Position numbers and translations under genes: made by a program. This document shows, piece after piece, positions 32,721-40,599 of a DNA stretch of 64,000 nucleotides (within the stretch, counting starts at the first letter, position 1; every line of letters starts with the position of its first letter). This stretch comes from Bacteroidota bacterium (GTDB lineage Bacteria; Bacteroidota; Bacteroidia; B-17B0; Aurantibacillaceae). The notes beneath the pieces are model-generated. The model had not been told where the DNA came from. It did not search any database and saw nothing but the letters and a program-made list of their open reading frames with translations. The stretch covers positions 62,001 through 126,000 of the forward strand of contig JAUXTT010000026.1 in NCBI GenBank assembly GCA_030684395.1, in the 5' to 3' direction.

Positions 32721-33197
32721 TTAATCTATTTTGGTTATTGTTTTATGTTCCATTACTTTTTGTTCATTATCCAACAGAAGGAGTTGGTAAATACCATTTG
32801 GAAAACTCTCTAATGAAAGCGTATTATTCTTTAACTCTCCATTATACATTGTGCGACCTAAACCATCCATTAATTTTACATTAACTGTGTTCTTATAGTT
32901 TGAAGAACGTATGTTTAATTCTGTACTTGCCGGGTTTGGGTAAACTACAAAATCAACCGAAGTGTTATTCTCTTTTATAGAAACTCCGTTTACCTTTGGT
33001 TGTAAAAAACCTTGTGTGATGGCGTTGTTTGAGTTGCCGACTTTTGTAACTGCAACTTCTCCAACACTGAAAGTAAGTTGAGCAGAACCGGAAGAAAAAT
33101 TATTTCCGTTTGCATTTAATACAGAAGGACTTATTTGCTGTGCGCCGAGTGTGCTAAAGAACAGGCAGTACAGGGTAACTAAAATGGTTTTTTTCAT
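32721..33197 (-). CDS. Small T9SS sorting-domain protein
   Basis: A 158-residue protein: signal peptide (ILVTLYCLFFSTLGAQ), a short beta-rich segment (LNANGNNFSSGSAQLTFSVGEVAVTKV ... TQGFLQPKV) often seen just before the sorting domain in Bacteroidota, and a type A sorting domain (DFVVYPNPASTELNIRSS ... PNGIYQLLLLDNEQKVMEHKTI). There is hardly any cargo, so this is close to a bare sorting module. First gene of a pair with the LRR-like gene (4-bp gap). Confidence 0.87.
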   Translation of the reverse strand: MKKTILVTLYCLFFSTLGAQQISPSVLNANGNNFSSGSAQLTFSVGEVAVTKVGNSNNAITQGFLQPKVNGVSIKENNTSVDFVVYPNPASTELNIRSSNYKNTVNVKLMDGLGRTMYNGELKNNTLSLESFPNGIYQLLLLDNEQKVMEHKTITKID

Positions 33198-33225
33198 AAT
33201 TGTTGCTTCAAAATATAAAGGTGTG

Positions 33226-33233
33226 CAAATATA
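33226..33233 (-). promoter_or_regulatory. -7 promoter element of the T9SS/LRR operon
   Basis: Minus-strand TATATTTG, an exact consensus match, 29 bp upstream of the 33197 start. Confidence 0.5.
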
Positions 33234-33278
33234 GAAAATAATTTTTCTACTTATAATGATATGCGTGTATAATAAAAT

Positions 33279-33653
33279 TTATAACGCTAATTCTAAAGTA
33301 GGATCCCAGTATAGTTTTTCGAAATCAACTATTTTATCGTTTACGACTTTTATTTTTTCTTTTTTGAGAAGCTCTTCCATTTCGTATGGATTTGCAAAAT
33401 GATGTTTGCCGGTAAGTAATCCATTTCTGTTTACTACACGATGCGCGGGTACTTTTTTCTTTTGTGAATGAGAAGCGTTCATGGCATAACCAACCACACG
33501 GGATGATTTTGCGGCTCCAAGATATTTAGCAATTGCTCCGTAACTGGTAACGCGACCTTTTGGTATTAGCCGAGCTACTTCAAACACCATTGCAAAAAAA
33601 TCATCCTGCTTTGCAGTGTCCGGTTCTTTTTTTATGACTTTATTTTTCCTCAT
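33279..33653 (-). CDS. Alkyltransferase-like (ATL) protein, MGMT fold without the active-site Cys
   Basis: A 124-residue cytoplasmic protein with the DNA-binding MGMT fold: VARLIPKGRVTSYGAIAKYLGA (helix-turn-helix with the Arg finger region), SSRVVGYAMN and VPAHRVVNRNGLLTG. In MGMT the motif is PCHRV; here Cys is replaced by Ala (Ala70), so alkyl transfer is not possible. ATL proteins bind O6-alkylguanine and hand it to nucleotide excision repair (family knowledge). Overlaps lptC by 14 bp, so it is co-translated in the coaX-lptC operon. Confidence 0.88.
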   Translation of the reverse strand: MRKNKVIKKEPDTAKQDDFFAMVFEVARLIPKGRVTSYGAIAKYLGAAKSSRVVGYAMNASHSQKKKVPAHRVVNRNGLLTGKHHFANPYEMEELLKKEKIKVVNDKIVDFEKLYWDPTLELAL

Positions 33654-34206
33654 CAGGTAATGGAATGGTTCCGGTTACATTTAATATTTCCCACTCTGTA
33701 AAATCTTCATTAGCTTCCATTCCGGTTCCTTTAATGATCTCTTTTTTTGTTTTAATTTCTACGTAAGTATCCGATTTTATTTTTTTTGTTTCTTCGTTCC
33801 AGATTAAGTGTTCGGTGGTTAAAGTTTCCCCATTTTCATTAACGATCACGATGTGTTGCTTTGCCTCCATTTTTTTTGTCTTTTCATAACGGATAGCGTA
33901 ATCAGCCTTCATGGTAGATTTCACCTTATTGTCTTTGCCATAATTTTCGATGTAAACGCCTTTAGGAAATTCAGAGTAAGGATCTTCCACTCCAATAACG
34001 TAATGATCCATTAACGGCGCCTTTAAGCGAAACACCAGTTTTCCCGAATCAGTGTTTAATACATTGAGTTCGGTTGAAGATTCGGTTGGTGTAAGCTTGC
34101 CTTTTTTTGTAAGAAGTGCTACTTCATTTAAATCGTTCTCACAGGAAGCAAAAAAAATTGTTGCTACAAGGCCCAGTAAAAACAATATATTTTTCGCCGC
34201 TAACAA
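33640..34206 (-). CDS. lptC: LPS export protein LptC (lipoprotein type)
   Basis: A 188-residue component of the Lpt bridge that carries lipopolysaccharide from the inner to the outer membrane. The N-terminus is a hydrophobic segment with a lipobox (IFFASCEN), as usual in Bacteroidota. The rest is a LptA/LptC-type beta-jellyroll: VFRLKAPLMDHY, FPKGVYIENYGKDNKVKSTMKADYA and LTTEHLIWNEETKKI. The frame contains no ATG before the signal; TTG at 34206, one codon past the upstream stop, is the likely start, pointing to translational coupling. Part of coaX-OMP-lptC-ATL. Confidence 0.9.
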   Translation of the reverse strand: MLAAKNILFLLGLVATIFFASCENDLNEVALLTKKGKLTPTESSTELNVLNTDSGKLVFRLKAPLMDHYVIGVEDPYSEFPKGVYIENYGKDNKVKSTMKADYAIRYEKTKKMEAKQHIVIVNENGETLTTEHLIWNEETKKIKSDTYVEIKTKKEIIKGTGMEANEDFTEWEILNVTGTIPLPDEEK

Positions 34207-34209
34207 GTA

Positions 34210-35709
34210 CTAGTCGTATTTGTATTTAATAAACCACCTGTCGTTAAAAGTGAAGCCAAGTTTAACCTGAATGTAATTATGTTCTACTAAATCTTTGTTT
34301 CCAACCTTCCCGAATTCGGCTGCAATATTAAAAGTATTCAGTGCTCTGTTCATTCCCACAGGCAATCCTAAACCAACTGTTATTCCATATTCATTTACAC
34401 GCTGATCGTTAATCAACAGTTTACCATCGTTGTACTTTCCTCCAATGCGGTATTGAATTTTTTTCCAATAGCTCCCTTTGGTGTTGGTTAGTTTGTTAGG
34501 AATGTATTCTGCTCCGAAAGAAATACGTTTCATATCTGCAAACTGAGCTTTTTCATTCAGGTATTTAAATCCGCTCCACAACTGCATTTCATAATCAGCA
34601 ACTATATTCAATTTGTTTCCCTTTCTGATTGACAGACCAATTCCATGCATAGTAGGCAATGTAATATTGGTTCTCATATCTTCCACAAAATTTACGGTAT
34701 CTCTTATATATTCATTTATTCCGTTCCCTTTATACAAAAAGGTATATGCAAAATTCGAATAATACGCCCTGAGATCATTGTTCATTGAATAAGTATAGCC
34801 CCAGGAGATCTCTATGTTTTGTTTAAGGTCTCTTCGTTTCTTTTGCCCGTATGTAGGAGATGTTTTACTGGTATCTTTTCCTGCAGAAACGTAATCGATC
34901 GTAAATGTATTTTGTATTCCAAAAGAGCCTGTAAAATCTTTTACCTGAGTTTGATACCGCTGAGCAGTATTAAAAAAATTAGATTGTGTAGGATAAATAA
35001 CCCTGCTTGTATTATTTATTGTTCCGAAATAATAATGTCCGTTTGCCCCTATTGATAAGCTCGAAAGCCATCTTTTCACAAACATTTTTTTTCTCACTAT
35101 GTCAACTTTTCCTGAGTCTCTTAACTCCTTTAATGAATGTGATGAAAGAAATTTTCTATATGATTTCCCAAAAGGAGCACCGGATATACCTATAAATAAA
35201 TTGTTTATTCCTCCATCACCCTCATACAACTCAGTGACAGAGCCTATGTTTTCAATATCTGATGTTTCCGTTATTTTATATCCAACACTTGACGCGGGCA
35301 TTACTCCAATACAAGCTCCCATATTTTGGCGAATAGGAAAAGCAAGAGCAAGATAGTTGAAAGAAGTATTATTTCCCTGAGAAGTAGAAGTAGTAGTTGA
35401 ATATTTATTAAAGATAGTGTTTAATCCAACCTCAAATGTGGCTAATCGCATCCCAGTGTACGAAGCAGGATTTGTAGGGTTAATAAATAAGGGAAGCAAG
35501 GTGTCGTTTTTAAGAGCAATGCCTGAACCACCTAAAGCTGCTGATTGTGCAAATACTTTGTTGGGAGCAAAATCGCCCAAACCAAAACGTGAGTACGGAG
35601 ATGATGTTGGACTTTGTGCATTACCCTGGAATACAAAAGCGAGTACAAACAAACACAGGAAAGAAAATAAATTATGTCTACGGTTTTGCATTAAAAAGCA
35701 GTATTTCAT
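34210..35709 (-). CDS. Outer-membrane beta-barrel protein of the coaX-lptC operon
   Basis: A 499-residue protein with a signal peptide (LFSFLCLFVLAFVFQGNAQ) and FadL/PorV-like features: SPYSRFGLGDFAPNKVFAQSAALGGSGIAL, NPTNPASYTG near the mature N-terminus, alternating beta strands, and the C-terminal VKLGFTFNDRWFIKYKYD. A protein of this type sits between coaX and lptC in many Bacteroidota, suggesting a role in outer-membrane biogenesis (inference). Start at 35709 or the ATG 6 codons later; both overlap coaX. Substrate unknown. Confidence 0.82.
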   Translation of the reverse strand: MKYCFLMQNRRHNLFSFLCLFVLAFVFQGNAQSPTSSPYSRFGLGDFAPNKVFAQSAALGGSGIALKNDTLLPLFINPTNPASYTGMRLATFEVGLNTIFNKYSTTTSTSQGNNTSFNYLALAFPIRQNMGACIGVMPASSVGYKITETSDIENIGSVTELYEGDGGINNLFIGISGAPFGKSYRKFLSSHSLKELRDSGKVDIVRKKMFVKRWLSSLSIGANGHYYFGTINNTSRVIYPTQSNFFNTAQRYQTQVKDFTGSFGIQNTFTIDYVSAGKDTSKTSPTYGQKKRRDLKQNIEISWGYTYSMNNDLRAYYSNFAYTFLYKGNGINEYIRDTVNFVEDMRTNITLPTMHGIGLSIRKGNKLNIVADYEMQLWSGFKYLNEKAQFADMKRISFGAEYIPNKLTNTKGSYWKKIQYRIGGKYNDGKLLINDQRVNEYGITVGLGLPVGMNRALNTFNIAAEFGKVGNKDLVEHNYIQVKLGFTFNDRWFIKYKYD

Positions 35710-36409
35710 TAAGCCCGATCAACACCAATTCGGGGATTGCAAAGATGTGATTTTTTAAGCCAAGTTCAAAAAAAGAGGCATCTCCGCCTGTAACAACGAT
35801 GTTAATGCCGGGATATTGTTTGGAATAGGCATCTACAAAGCCCTGCACCTCATATAAGGCACCGTTTTGCACCCCGTTTAATATAGATTCTATAGTATTT
35901 TTGCCTGTTAAAGATTTGTAATTTTTATCCGCTCTCACCAACGGAAGCTTCCCTGTAAAGGTGTTCAAGGCTTTAAAGCGCATTTCGATTCCGGGAGAAA
36001 TGGAACCTCCCATAAATTCGCCCTGATCGTTAACCAGGTCTATTTTAATAGCTGTGCCTGCGTCAATCACCAATACGCTCTTTCCTTTAAATTGCGACCA
36101 GGCTCCAACTGCCGCTGCCAGCCGGTCTTTGCCAAGTGTTTCAGGGCTTTTATAAAGGTTTTTGATAGGCAGGGCTGATCTGTGGTCAAACACGATTAGC
36201 TGTGTTTTTGCAGCAAGCAGTCTTTCTGTTTCGGTTGAATCTTTTGCCACAGAAGATAGGATAGAACGTTTTACCAAAGGCTGTTTAGAAAGCAGAAGTG
36301 CAATGTTTGAAGCGATATTTTCTTCAAACACATACTCTCCCTGCCATTCACGACCGCTAAAAATGGCGGCTTTGGTACGGGTGTTTCCTATATCAACAAC
36401 TAAGTGCAT
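35678..36409 (-). CDS. coaX: Type III pantothenate kinase
   Basis: Phosphorylates pantothenate with ATP, the first step of coenzyme A synthesis; cytoplasmic. 243 residues with the ASKHA signatures: VVDIGNTRTKAAIF (phosphate 1), TLGKDRLAAAVGA, VIDAGTAIKIDLV (phosphate 2), MGGSISPGIEMR and VVTGGDA. Start ATG 36409. First gene of a four-gene operon with the OMP, lptC and ATL genes; the stop lies inside the next gene. Confidence 0.96.
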   Translation of the reverse strand: MHLVVDIGNTRTKAAIFSGREWQGEYVFEENIASNIALLLSKQPLVKRSILSSVAKDSTETERLLAAKTQLIVFDHRSALPIKNLYKSPETLGKDRLAAAVGAWSQFKGKSVLVIDAGTAIKIDLVNDQGEFMGGSISPGIEMRFKALNTFTGKLPLVRADKNYKSLTGKNTIESILNGVQNGALYEVQGFVDAYSKQYPGINIVVTGGDASFFELGLKNHIFAIPELVLIGLNEILLFNAKP

Positions 36410-36489
36410 TGTAAAACAGTGGTTTTCAGTACAAAAATGGAAAATTATTCCCTTATTGGCTATTTTTTTTCATAATTTAATTTATTTAG

Positions 36490-36497
36490 TATATTTG
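36490..36497 (+). promoter_or_regulatory. -7 promoter element of the tRNA-Phe locus
   Basis: TATATTTG, exact match. It lies upstream of the broken tRNA copy, 105 bp before the intact tRNA, and is the only good promoter for it that I see. Confidence 0.45.
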
Positions 36498-36537
36498 CAG
36501 CCCCGAATCCAACATCTGTGTTTGAAACGGGAAGGAT

Positions 36538-36583
36538 GGTATCTTAGCTCTCCCGATAGCTATCGGGACAGTAGAGTAACAGA
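36538..36583 (+). pseudogene. Truncated tRNA-Phe copy interrupted in the D-loop by a palindrome
   Basis: GGTATCTTAGCTC (36538-36550) matches the first 13 bases of the intact tRNA with one change. Then TCCCGATAGCTATCGGGA (36551-36568) intervenes, followed by CAGTAGAGTAACAGA, which matches the tRNA from the D-loop into the anticodon stem. The rest of the tRNA is missing. The similarity is 28 bases in two blocks, so this is a remnant of a tandem duplication rather than a functional gene. Confidence 0.65.
36551..36568. repeat. CCCGATAGCTATCGGG palindromic repeat
   Basis: A perfect 18-bp palindrome, TCCCGATAGCTATCGGGA. It is common as an intergenic repeat in Bacteroidota (from memory). Relatives here: 36956-36975 (ATCCCGAAAGCTTTCGGGAT) and a decayed one at 963-982. 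Confidence 0.75.
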
Positions 36584-36602
36584 GAAGTTCTTAATAGTAG
36601 TT

Positions 36603-36675
36603 GGTACCTTAGCTCAGTCGGTAGAGCAACAGACTGAAAATCTGTGTGTCCCTGGTTCGATTCCTGGAGGTACCA
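36603..36675 (+). tRNA. tRNA-Phe (GAA)
   Basis: A 73-nt cloverleaf: acceptor GGTACCT/AGGTACC with discriminator A; D-arm GCTC...GAGC with AGTCGGTA loop; anticodon stem ACAGA/TCTGT with loop CTGAAAA (anticodon GAA); T-arm CCTGG TTCGATT CCTGG-type. The 3' CCA is not encoded. A strong terminator follows directly. Confidence 0.97.
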
Positions 36676-36684
36676 CTTCAAATG

Positions 36685-36712
36685 AAGTCCCGCTCTTCGG
36701 CGGGACTTTTTT
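36685..36712 (+). terminator. Intrinsic terminator of tRNA-Phe
   Basis: AAGTCCCGC, loop TCTTCG, GCGGGACTT and a TTTT tail. Perfect 9-bp stem ten bases after the tRNA. Confidence 0.92.
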
Positions 36713-36955
36713 GTTTGGTTCGGAACGTTGTCAGTTCATACTCTCATAAGTGGAGAAATAAAATAAAAACGCGAAGCTTTGCTGAACCTTTTATATGTTG
36801 ACTCCTGATAGGAGAGATCAACGAAATTAATCCGATCGCGAGCCTTTTCTATGCGCCGACAGGGGTATGCACTCCGGCAACAGGGTAAGTCTATCCGCAA
36901 TTTTATAAATGTAACTGTTTTATATTTGACTTAAGTAAAAACCGCTGGAAATTAC

Positions 36956-36975
36956 ATCCCGAAAGCTTTCGGGAT
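36956..36975. repeat. CCCGAAAGCTTTCGGG palindromic repeat
   Basis: A perfect 20-bp palindrome, ATCCCGAAAGCTTTCGGGAT, of the same family as the one at 36551 with two central base pairs changed. Confidence 0.75.
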
Positions 36976-37060
36976 CGAGCGAACGGGTAAGCTTGTCAAT
37001 TACTCTTTCCTACATAAGAATAGCTCAAATCTGTAACGGTAGATTTAAACCTTTACTCGA

Positions 37061-37111
37061 AAAAACGTCGTTTTGGAGCAGTCATTCTAATCCTTAATTT
37101 GTTACTTAGTA
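37061..37111 (+). promoter_or_regulatory. Shared upstream element A (before the HYR/PA/LamG protein)
   Basis: GTCGTTTTGGAGCAG (37067-37081) followed 27 bases on by TTAATTTGTTACTTAGTA (37094-37111). The first block is identical to that upstream of the 41803 gene and the second differs by two bases. No other gene in the window has it. Candidate binding site for the AraC-type regulator encoded at 40600. Confidence 0.6.
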
Positions 37112-37156
37112 ATCAAATCAATTTTATTAGAAACTAATAACATTAAATAAAAAACA

Positions 37157-40102
37157 ATGAAAAAACATTTCACACTTTTTTTCTTAATATCTGTATTATT
37201 TTTTTTTATGCAATCTAATGCCAAAGCACAGGCTTTTACAGAAAATTTTGATGATATAACATCACTTACAGGCAATGGCTGGTTGATGCAAAACAATAGT
37301 TCTCCTATAGGTAGTTCAGGTTGGTTTCAAGGCAATGATGTTGCAAACTCAGGTCCTTTTGATGCATATAATGGAGCATCCGATGCTTATATAGCTGCAG
37401 ATCTTAATAATACTGGAAGTACAGGAACAATCAGTAACTGGTTGATTACACCAAACCGGATATTCAGCAACTGTGATACACTAAGTTTTTATACAAGAAG
37501 CACTTTAGCTTCAGTTAAGCCGGATCGTCTTGAAGTTCGTTTAAGTACAAATGGAACCAGTTCGGATGTAGGATCAGGAGCAACAGCTACAGGAGATTTT
37601 TCCCTGCAATTGTTAAGTATCAATACAAATTTAGTTGCGGGAGTTTATCCGCAAACTTGGACTCAATACACTATAATAATTTCCGGTTTGTCAACTCCCA
37701 CTTCAGGGCGTATTGCTTTTCGATATTTTGTTACATCGGGAGGCTCATCCGACTCAAACGCTGACTATATAGGAATTGACAATGTTGTTTATAAGCCGTT
37801 TAATTGTATTAACCCATTAAATCAAACATTAACTGTATCACAATCTACTATTTGCCCCGAAGGAGGAAGTACTACAATTGATTTAGCTTCTTCAGAAACC
37901 GATGTAAAATACTACCTTAGAGTTGATTCTAACAACGCGATTGTTGCAGGGCCTGTAGTTGGTACCGGTAATGGAGTTTCCTTAAATACAGGAAATGTAA
38001 CATCAACAACAACCTATAATGTATATGCTGAAAAAGTAAATTCAAGAGCTTTAGAGTTTACAGGCAACTCCGGATTAAAGAAAGTAAGTTTAGGTACGAA
38101 TTTATATACCGATAATATTGCAGGAACAACACAGCTAACCGTTGAAGCCTGGATTAAGCGGTCGAGTTTAGGTTCATTACACACCATACTTTCAAATTAT
38201 CAAGGCAGCTATCCTTTGCTTTTACGTATCGATAATGATAAATTAAATTTCCATATTAATAGCAGCACAAATGTACAGAGTAATAATACAATACCTGCAG
38301 GTGTATGGACGCATGTTGCAGCAACCTATTCAGGCACTCAAATCATGGTTTATATTAATGGAGTTTTAGAGGGTAGTCAACCATACAACCAGCCTTTTAA
38401 TTCCTCATTAAATGAATTAAAGATTGGTGCAGGTTTAAGTAATAATACCGAATATTTCCCTGGAGATATTGCTGATGTTCGAATATGGAATTATGAAAGA
38501 TCAGCTACCCAAATTTCCAACAGTATGAACCAACTTTTAACCGCAACTGAAAGCGGATTAATTGCTAATTATCAATTTTCAGAAACTTCAGGTAACACAG
38601 CTACCAATTCAGCGGTGGGAAATTTATATCCAGGTACATTAATTAATAACCCATCCTGGGTGGCTGGACCACCGGCATTAAATCCACCTGTTTGCTCACA
38701 GGAAATGACACAATTAATAACCATTTCAGTAAATGATCTTACTGCACCTGTTCCGGACATAACTAATTTGCCGGATATTACTGCTGAGTGCGAAGTAACT
38801 TCATTAACAACACCAACGGCTACTGATAATTGCTCAGGAAATACCAGTTTAACTATATTACCTCCGGCAAGTATCGCCGGGGAAAATACAAACCTGGGGG
38901 TTTCTAATTTAGGCCCTCAGGTTTTCGCTATAAGCGGTCAATGTGTAATTGCCCAAGACGTTACTCCTGATGCGTATGTTTGTGATTCAATCCCGGCTGA
39001 TCTTACAGGAAAAATTGCTGTAATAAGGAAAGGTATTTGTAGTTTTCAACTTAAATTACATAATGTTCAGGTGAAAGGAGCTATTGGTGTTATAATTATA
39101 AACGATCAGGGCGGGACAACGGTTGAGGATATTCTGGATACTGACCCTTCAATCGTAATGCCAACATTTATGATATCTGAGAATGATGGTTTAGCATTAA
39201 TGAACGAAATAGGCTTAGGAAATGTTTCCGTAATAATGAAAAGAACAAATCCAGTAACCATAACACATAATGCAAGCCTGCCTATAACAACACAAGGAAC
39301 TACTGCAGTCACCTGGACTTATGATGACGGAAACGGTAATACAACAACACAAAATCAAAATGTAATTATCCAGGATATAACAAACCCAACTATTTCATGC
39401 CCTGGTGACCAAACAGAAATCCCTACCGGATCATGTGATTTTACTTTGCCGGATTATACCGGTTTAGGAATAGCGAGTGATAATTGTGTTACCGCTCCAA
39501 CAATCACACAGTCGCCAGTTCCGGGGACTATCATTTCTGGTAATACTATGATTACACTTACTGCAACTGATGCTGCATCTAACACTTCCACTTGTACATT
39601 TGAGGTTCTTTTACCAACAATACCAACTATAGATAATACAATTGACAACAGTTTAACGCCACAATTAACATCAAATCAAGCAGGAGCGAGTTATCAATGG
39701 ATTAATTGTGATAATGGAAATTCTCCGATATCCGGAGAAACCAATCAAACATTTACTGCAACTGCAAGTGGTAATTATGCAGTAGTAGTAACAGTAGGAG
39801 CATGTTCGGATACATCAGCTTGTGAGAGCGTAACATTTGTTGGTTTAAAAGAATTAAATTCATCACCGGTATCTATTTATCCAAACCCAACAAGCGGTAT
39901 TTTTACAATTGATTTTAGTACGAATATTGGAGTAGTTAATTTTTCTATAGTAACAGTTGATGGAAGAGTGGTGTTAGAAGACACAACTTCTGAAACTAAA
40001 TTAAAATTAGATTTAAACAATGTTAGTAATGGCATATATTTTATGCACTTAAATGGAAACTCATTAAATAGCGTTTTTAAGATTGTGAAGCAATCATATT
40101 AA
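37157..40102 (+). CDS. T9SS surface protein: cleaved-adhesin, LamG, HYR with inserted PA, sorting domain
   Basis: A 981-residue secreted protein. Signal peptide 1-25 (MQSNAKAQA). About 26-215: choice-of-anchor J/cleaved-adhesin domain (FTENFDDITSLTGNGWLMQN ... YIGIDNVVYKPF). About 295-460: LamG (ALEFTGNSGLKKVSLG, TVEAWIKR, GVWTHVAATYSG, DIADVRIWNYERS). About 530-740: a HYR domain split by a PA (protease-associated) domain at about 564-697, resuming as TITHNASLPITTQGTTAVTWTYDDG. A second HYR follows (about 743-825), then an Ig-like module and a type A sorting domain (VSIYPNPTSGIFTIDFS). Adhesion or glycan/protein binding inferred; no catalytic motif. Likely controlled through the upstream shared element. 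Confidence 0.88.
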   Translation: MKKHFTLFFLISVLFFFMQSNAKAQAFTENFDDITSLTGNGWLMQNNSSPIGSSGWFQGNDVANSGPFDAYNGASDAYIAADLNNTGSTGTISNWLITPNRIFSNCDTLSFYTRSTLASVKPDRLEVRLSTNGTSSDVGSGATATGDFSLQLLSINTNLVAGVYPQTWTQYTIIISGLSTPTSGRIAFRYFVTSGGSSDSNADYIGIDNVVYKPFNCINPLNQTLTVSQSTICPEGGSTTIDLASSETDVKYYLRVDSNNAIVAGPVVGTGNGVSLNTGNVTSTTTYNVYAEKVNSRALEFTGNSGLKKVSLGTNLYTDNIAGTTQLTVEAWIKRSSLGSLHTILSNYQGSYPLLLRIDNDKLNFHINSSTNVQSNNTIPAGVWTHVAATYSGTQIMVYINGVLEGSQPYNQPFNSSLNELKIGAGLSNNTEYFPGDIADVRIWNYERSATQISNSMNQLLTATESGLIANYQFSETSGNTATNSAVGNLYPGTLINNPSWVAGPPALNPPVCSQEMTQLITISVNDLTAPVPDITNLPDITAECEVTSLTTPTATDNCSGNTSLTILPPASIAGENTNLGVSNLGPQVFAISGQCVIAQDVTPDAYVCDSIPADLTGKIAVIRKGICSFQLKLHNVQVKGAIGVIIINDQGGTTVEDILDTDPSIVMPTFMISENDGLALMNEIGLGNVSVIMKRTNPVTITHNASLPITTQGTTAVTWTYDDGNGNTTTQNQNVIIQDITNPTISCPGDQTEIPTGSCDFTLPDYTGLGIASDNCVTAPTITQSPVPGTIISGNTMITLTATDAASNTSTCTFEVLLPTIPTIDNTIDNSLTPQLTSNQAGASYQWINCDNGNSPISGETNQTFTATASGNYAVVVTVGACSDTSACESVTFVGLKELNSSPVSIYPNPTSGIFTIDFSTNIGVVNFSIVTVDGRVVLEDTTSETKLKLDLNNVSNGIYFMHLNGNSLNSVFKIVKQSY

Positions 40103-40192
40103 TGTTTATACGCATAATTACAAATGTGACTTTGAAATAACTTAATTGTGATAGTTTTAATTTGTTTGTAATAATTAATTTAATCAATTCTA

Positions 40193-40222
40193 AAAAAGGC
40201 TGTTTCTATAAACAGTCTTTTT
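40193..40222 (+). terminator. Intrinsic terminator of the 37157 gene
   Basis: AAAAAAGGCTGTTT, loop CTAT, AAACAGTCTTTTTT: a stem with one G-T pair and a T-run, 90 bp after the stop. Confidence 0.8.
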
Positions 40223-40599
40223 TATTAGGCTTAATGGAAAATGCTATTTGTAATTTAATCTGATTAAGCCCGGCTGATTTTCAGGAAACAAGTTCGAAAA
40301 AATGTCGGTGAGGTCTGCTGTTAACTAACGAAGGTTAATGAGATCCTTGATAAACGATTGAAAGAACATAATTAGCGATGATCACATAAATTAAAAATAG
40401 AACTCCATGCATCCTGGTTTATTCTTAATTATGCGAAACAAAGGAAAACACAACCAGTAGAGAAAAATATTTCAAAACAGCAACCGAGCAAAAACACCTT
40501 ACAAAAATATTAGCATCTCAGTTCAATGCCCACCTGAATGTCGCTTATTCGGAAATTCTTAGCAGAGTCAAAAAACTTACTCAATCCGGTTTTTTATAT
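40223..40599. other. Non-coding spacer with decayed sequence
   Basis: No gene. CGAAAAAATGTCGG (40295-40308) resembles the beginning of the shared upstream element and then diverges. A frame open for some 55 codons (about 40440-40617, plus strand) has no start codon and no recognisable family. Confidence 0.35.

Larger units (their letters stand above)
36713..37156. other. 444-bp intergenic region with palindrome and operator-like element
   Basis: No gene. It holds the palindrome at 36956 and, near its right edge, the element shared with the 41803 gene (entered separately). The stretch 36720-36900 is slightly GC-richer, with GATAGGAG and CGCCGACAGGGG runs that I could not assign. Confidence 0.4.

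Noticed and set aside
33279-33653. Active O6-methylguanine-DNA methyltransferase
   Set aside because: The acceptor Cys of PCHRV is Ala here, so it is an ATL protein.
36162-36749. 195-codon plus-strand ORF
   Set aside because: Runs antisense through coaX and then over the tRNA-Phe gene and its terminator.
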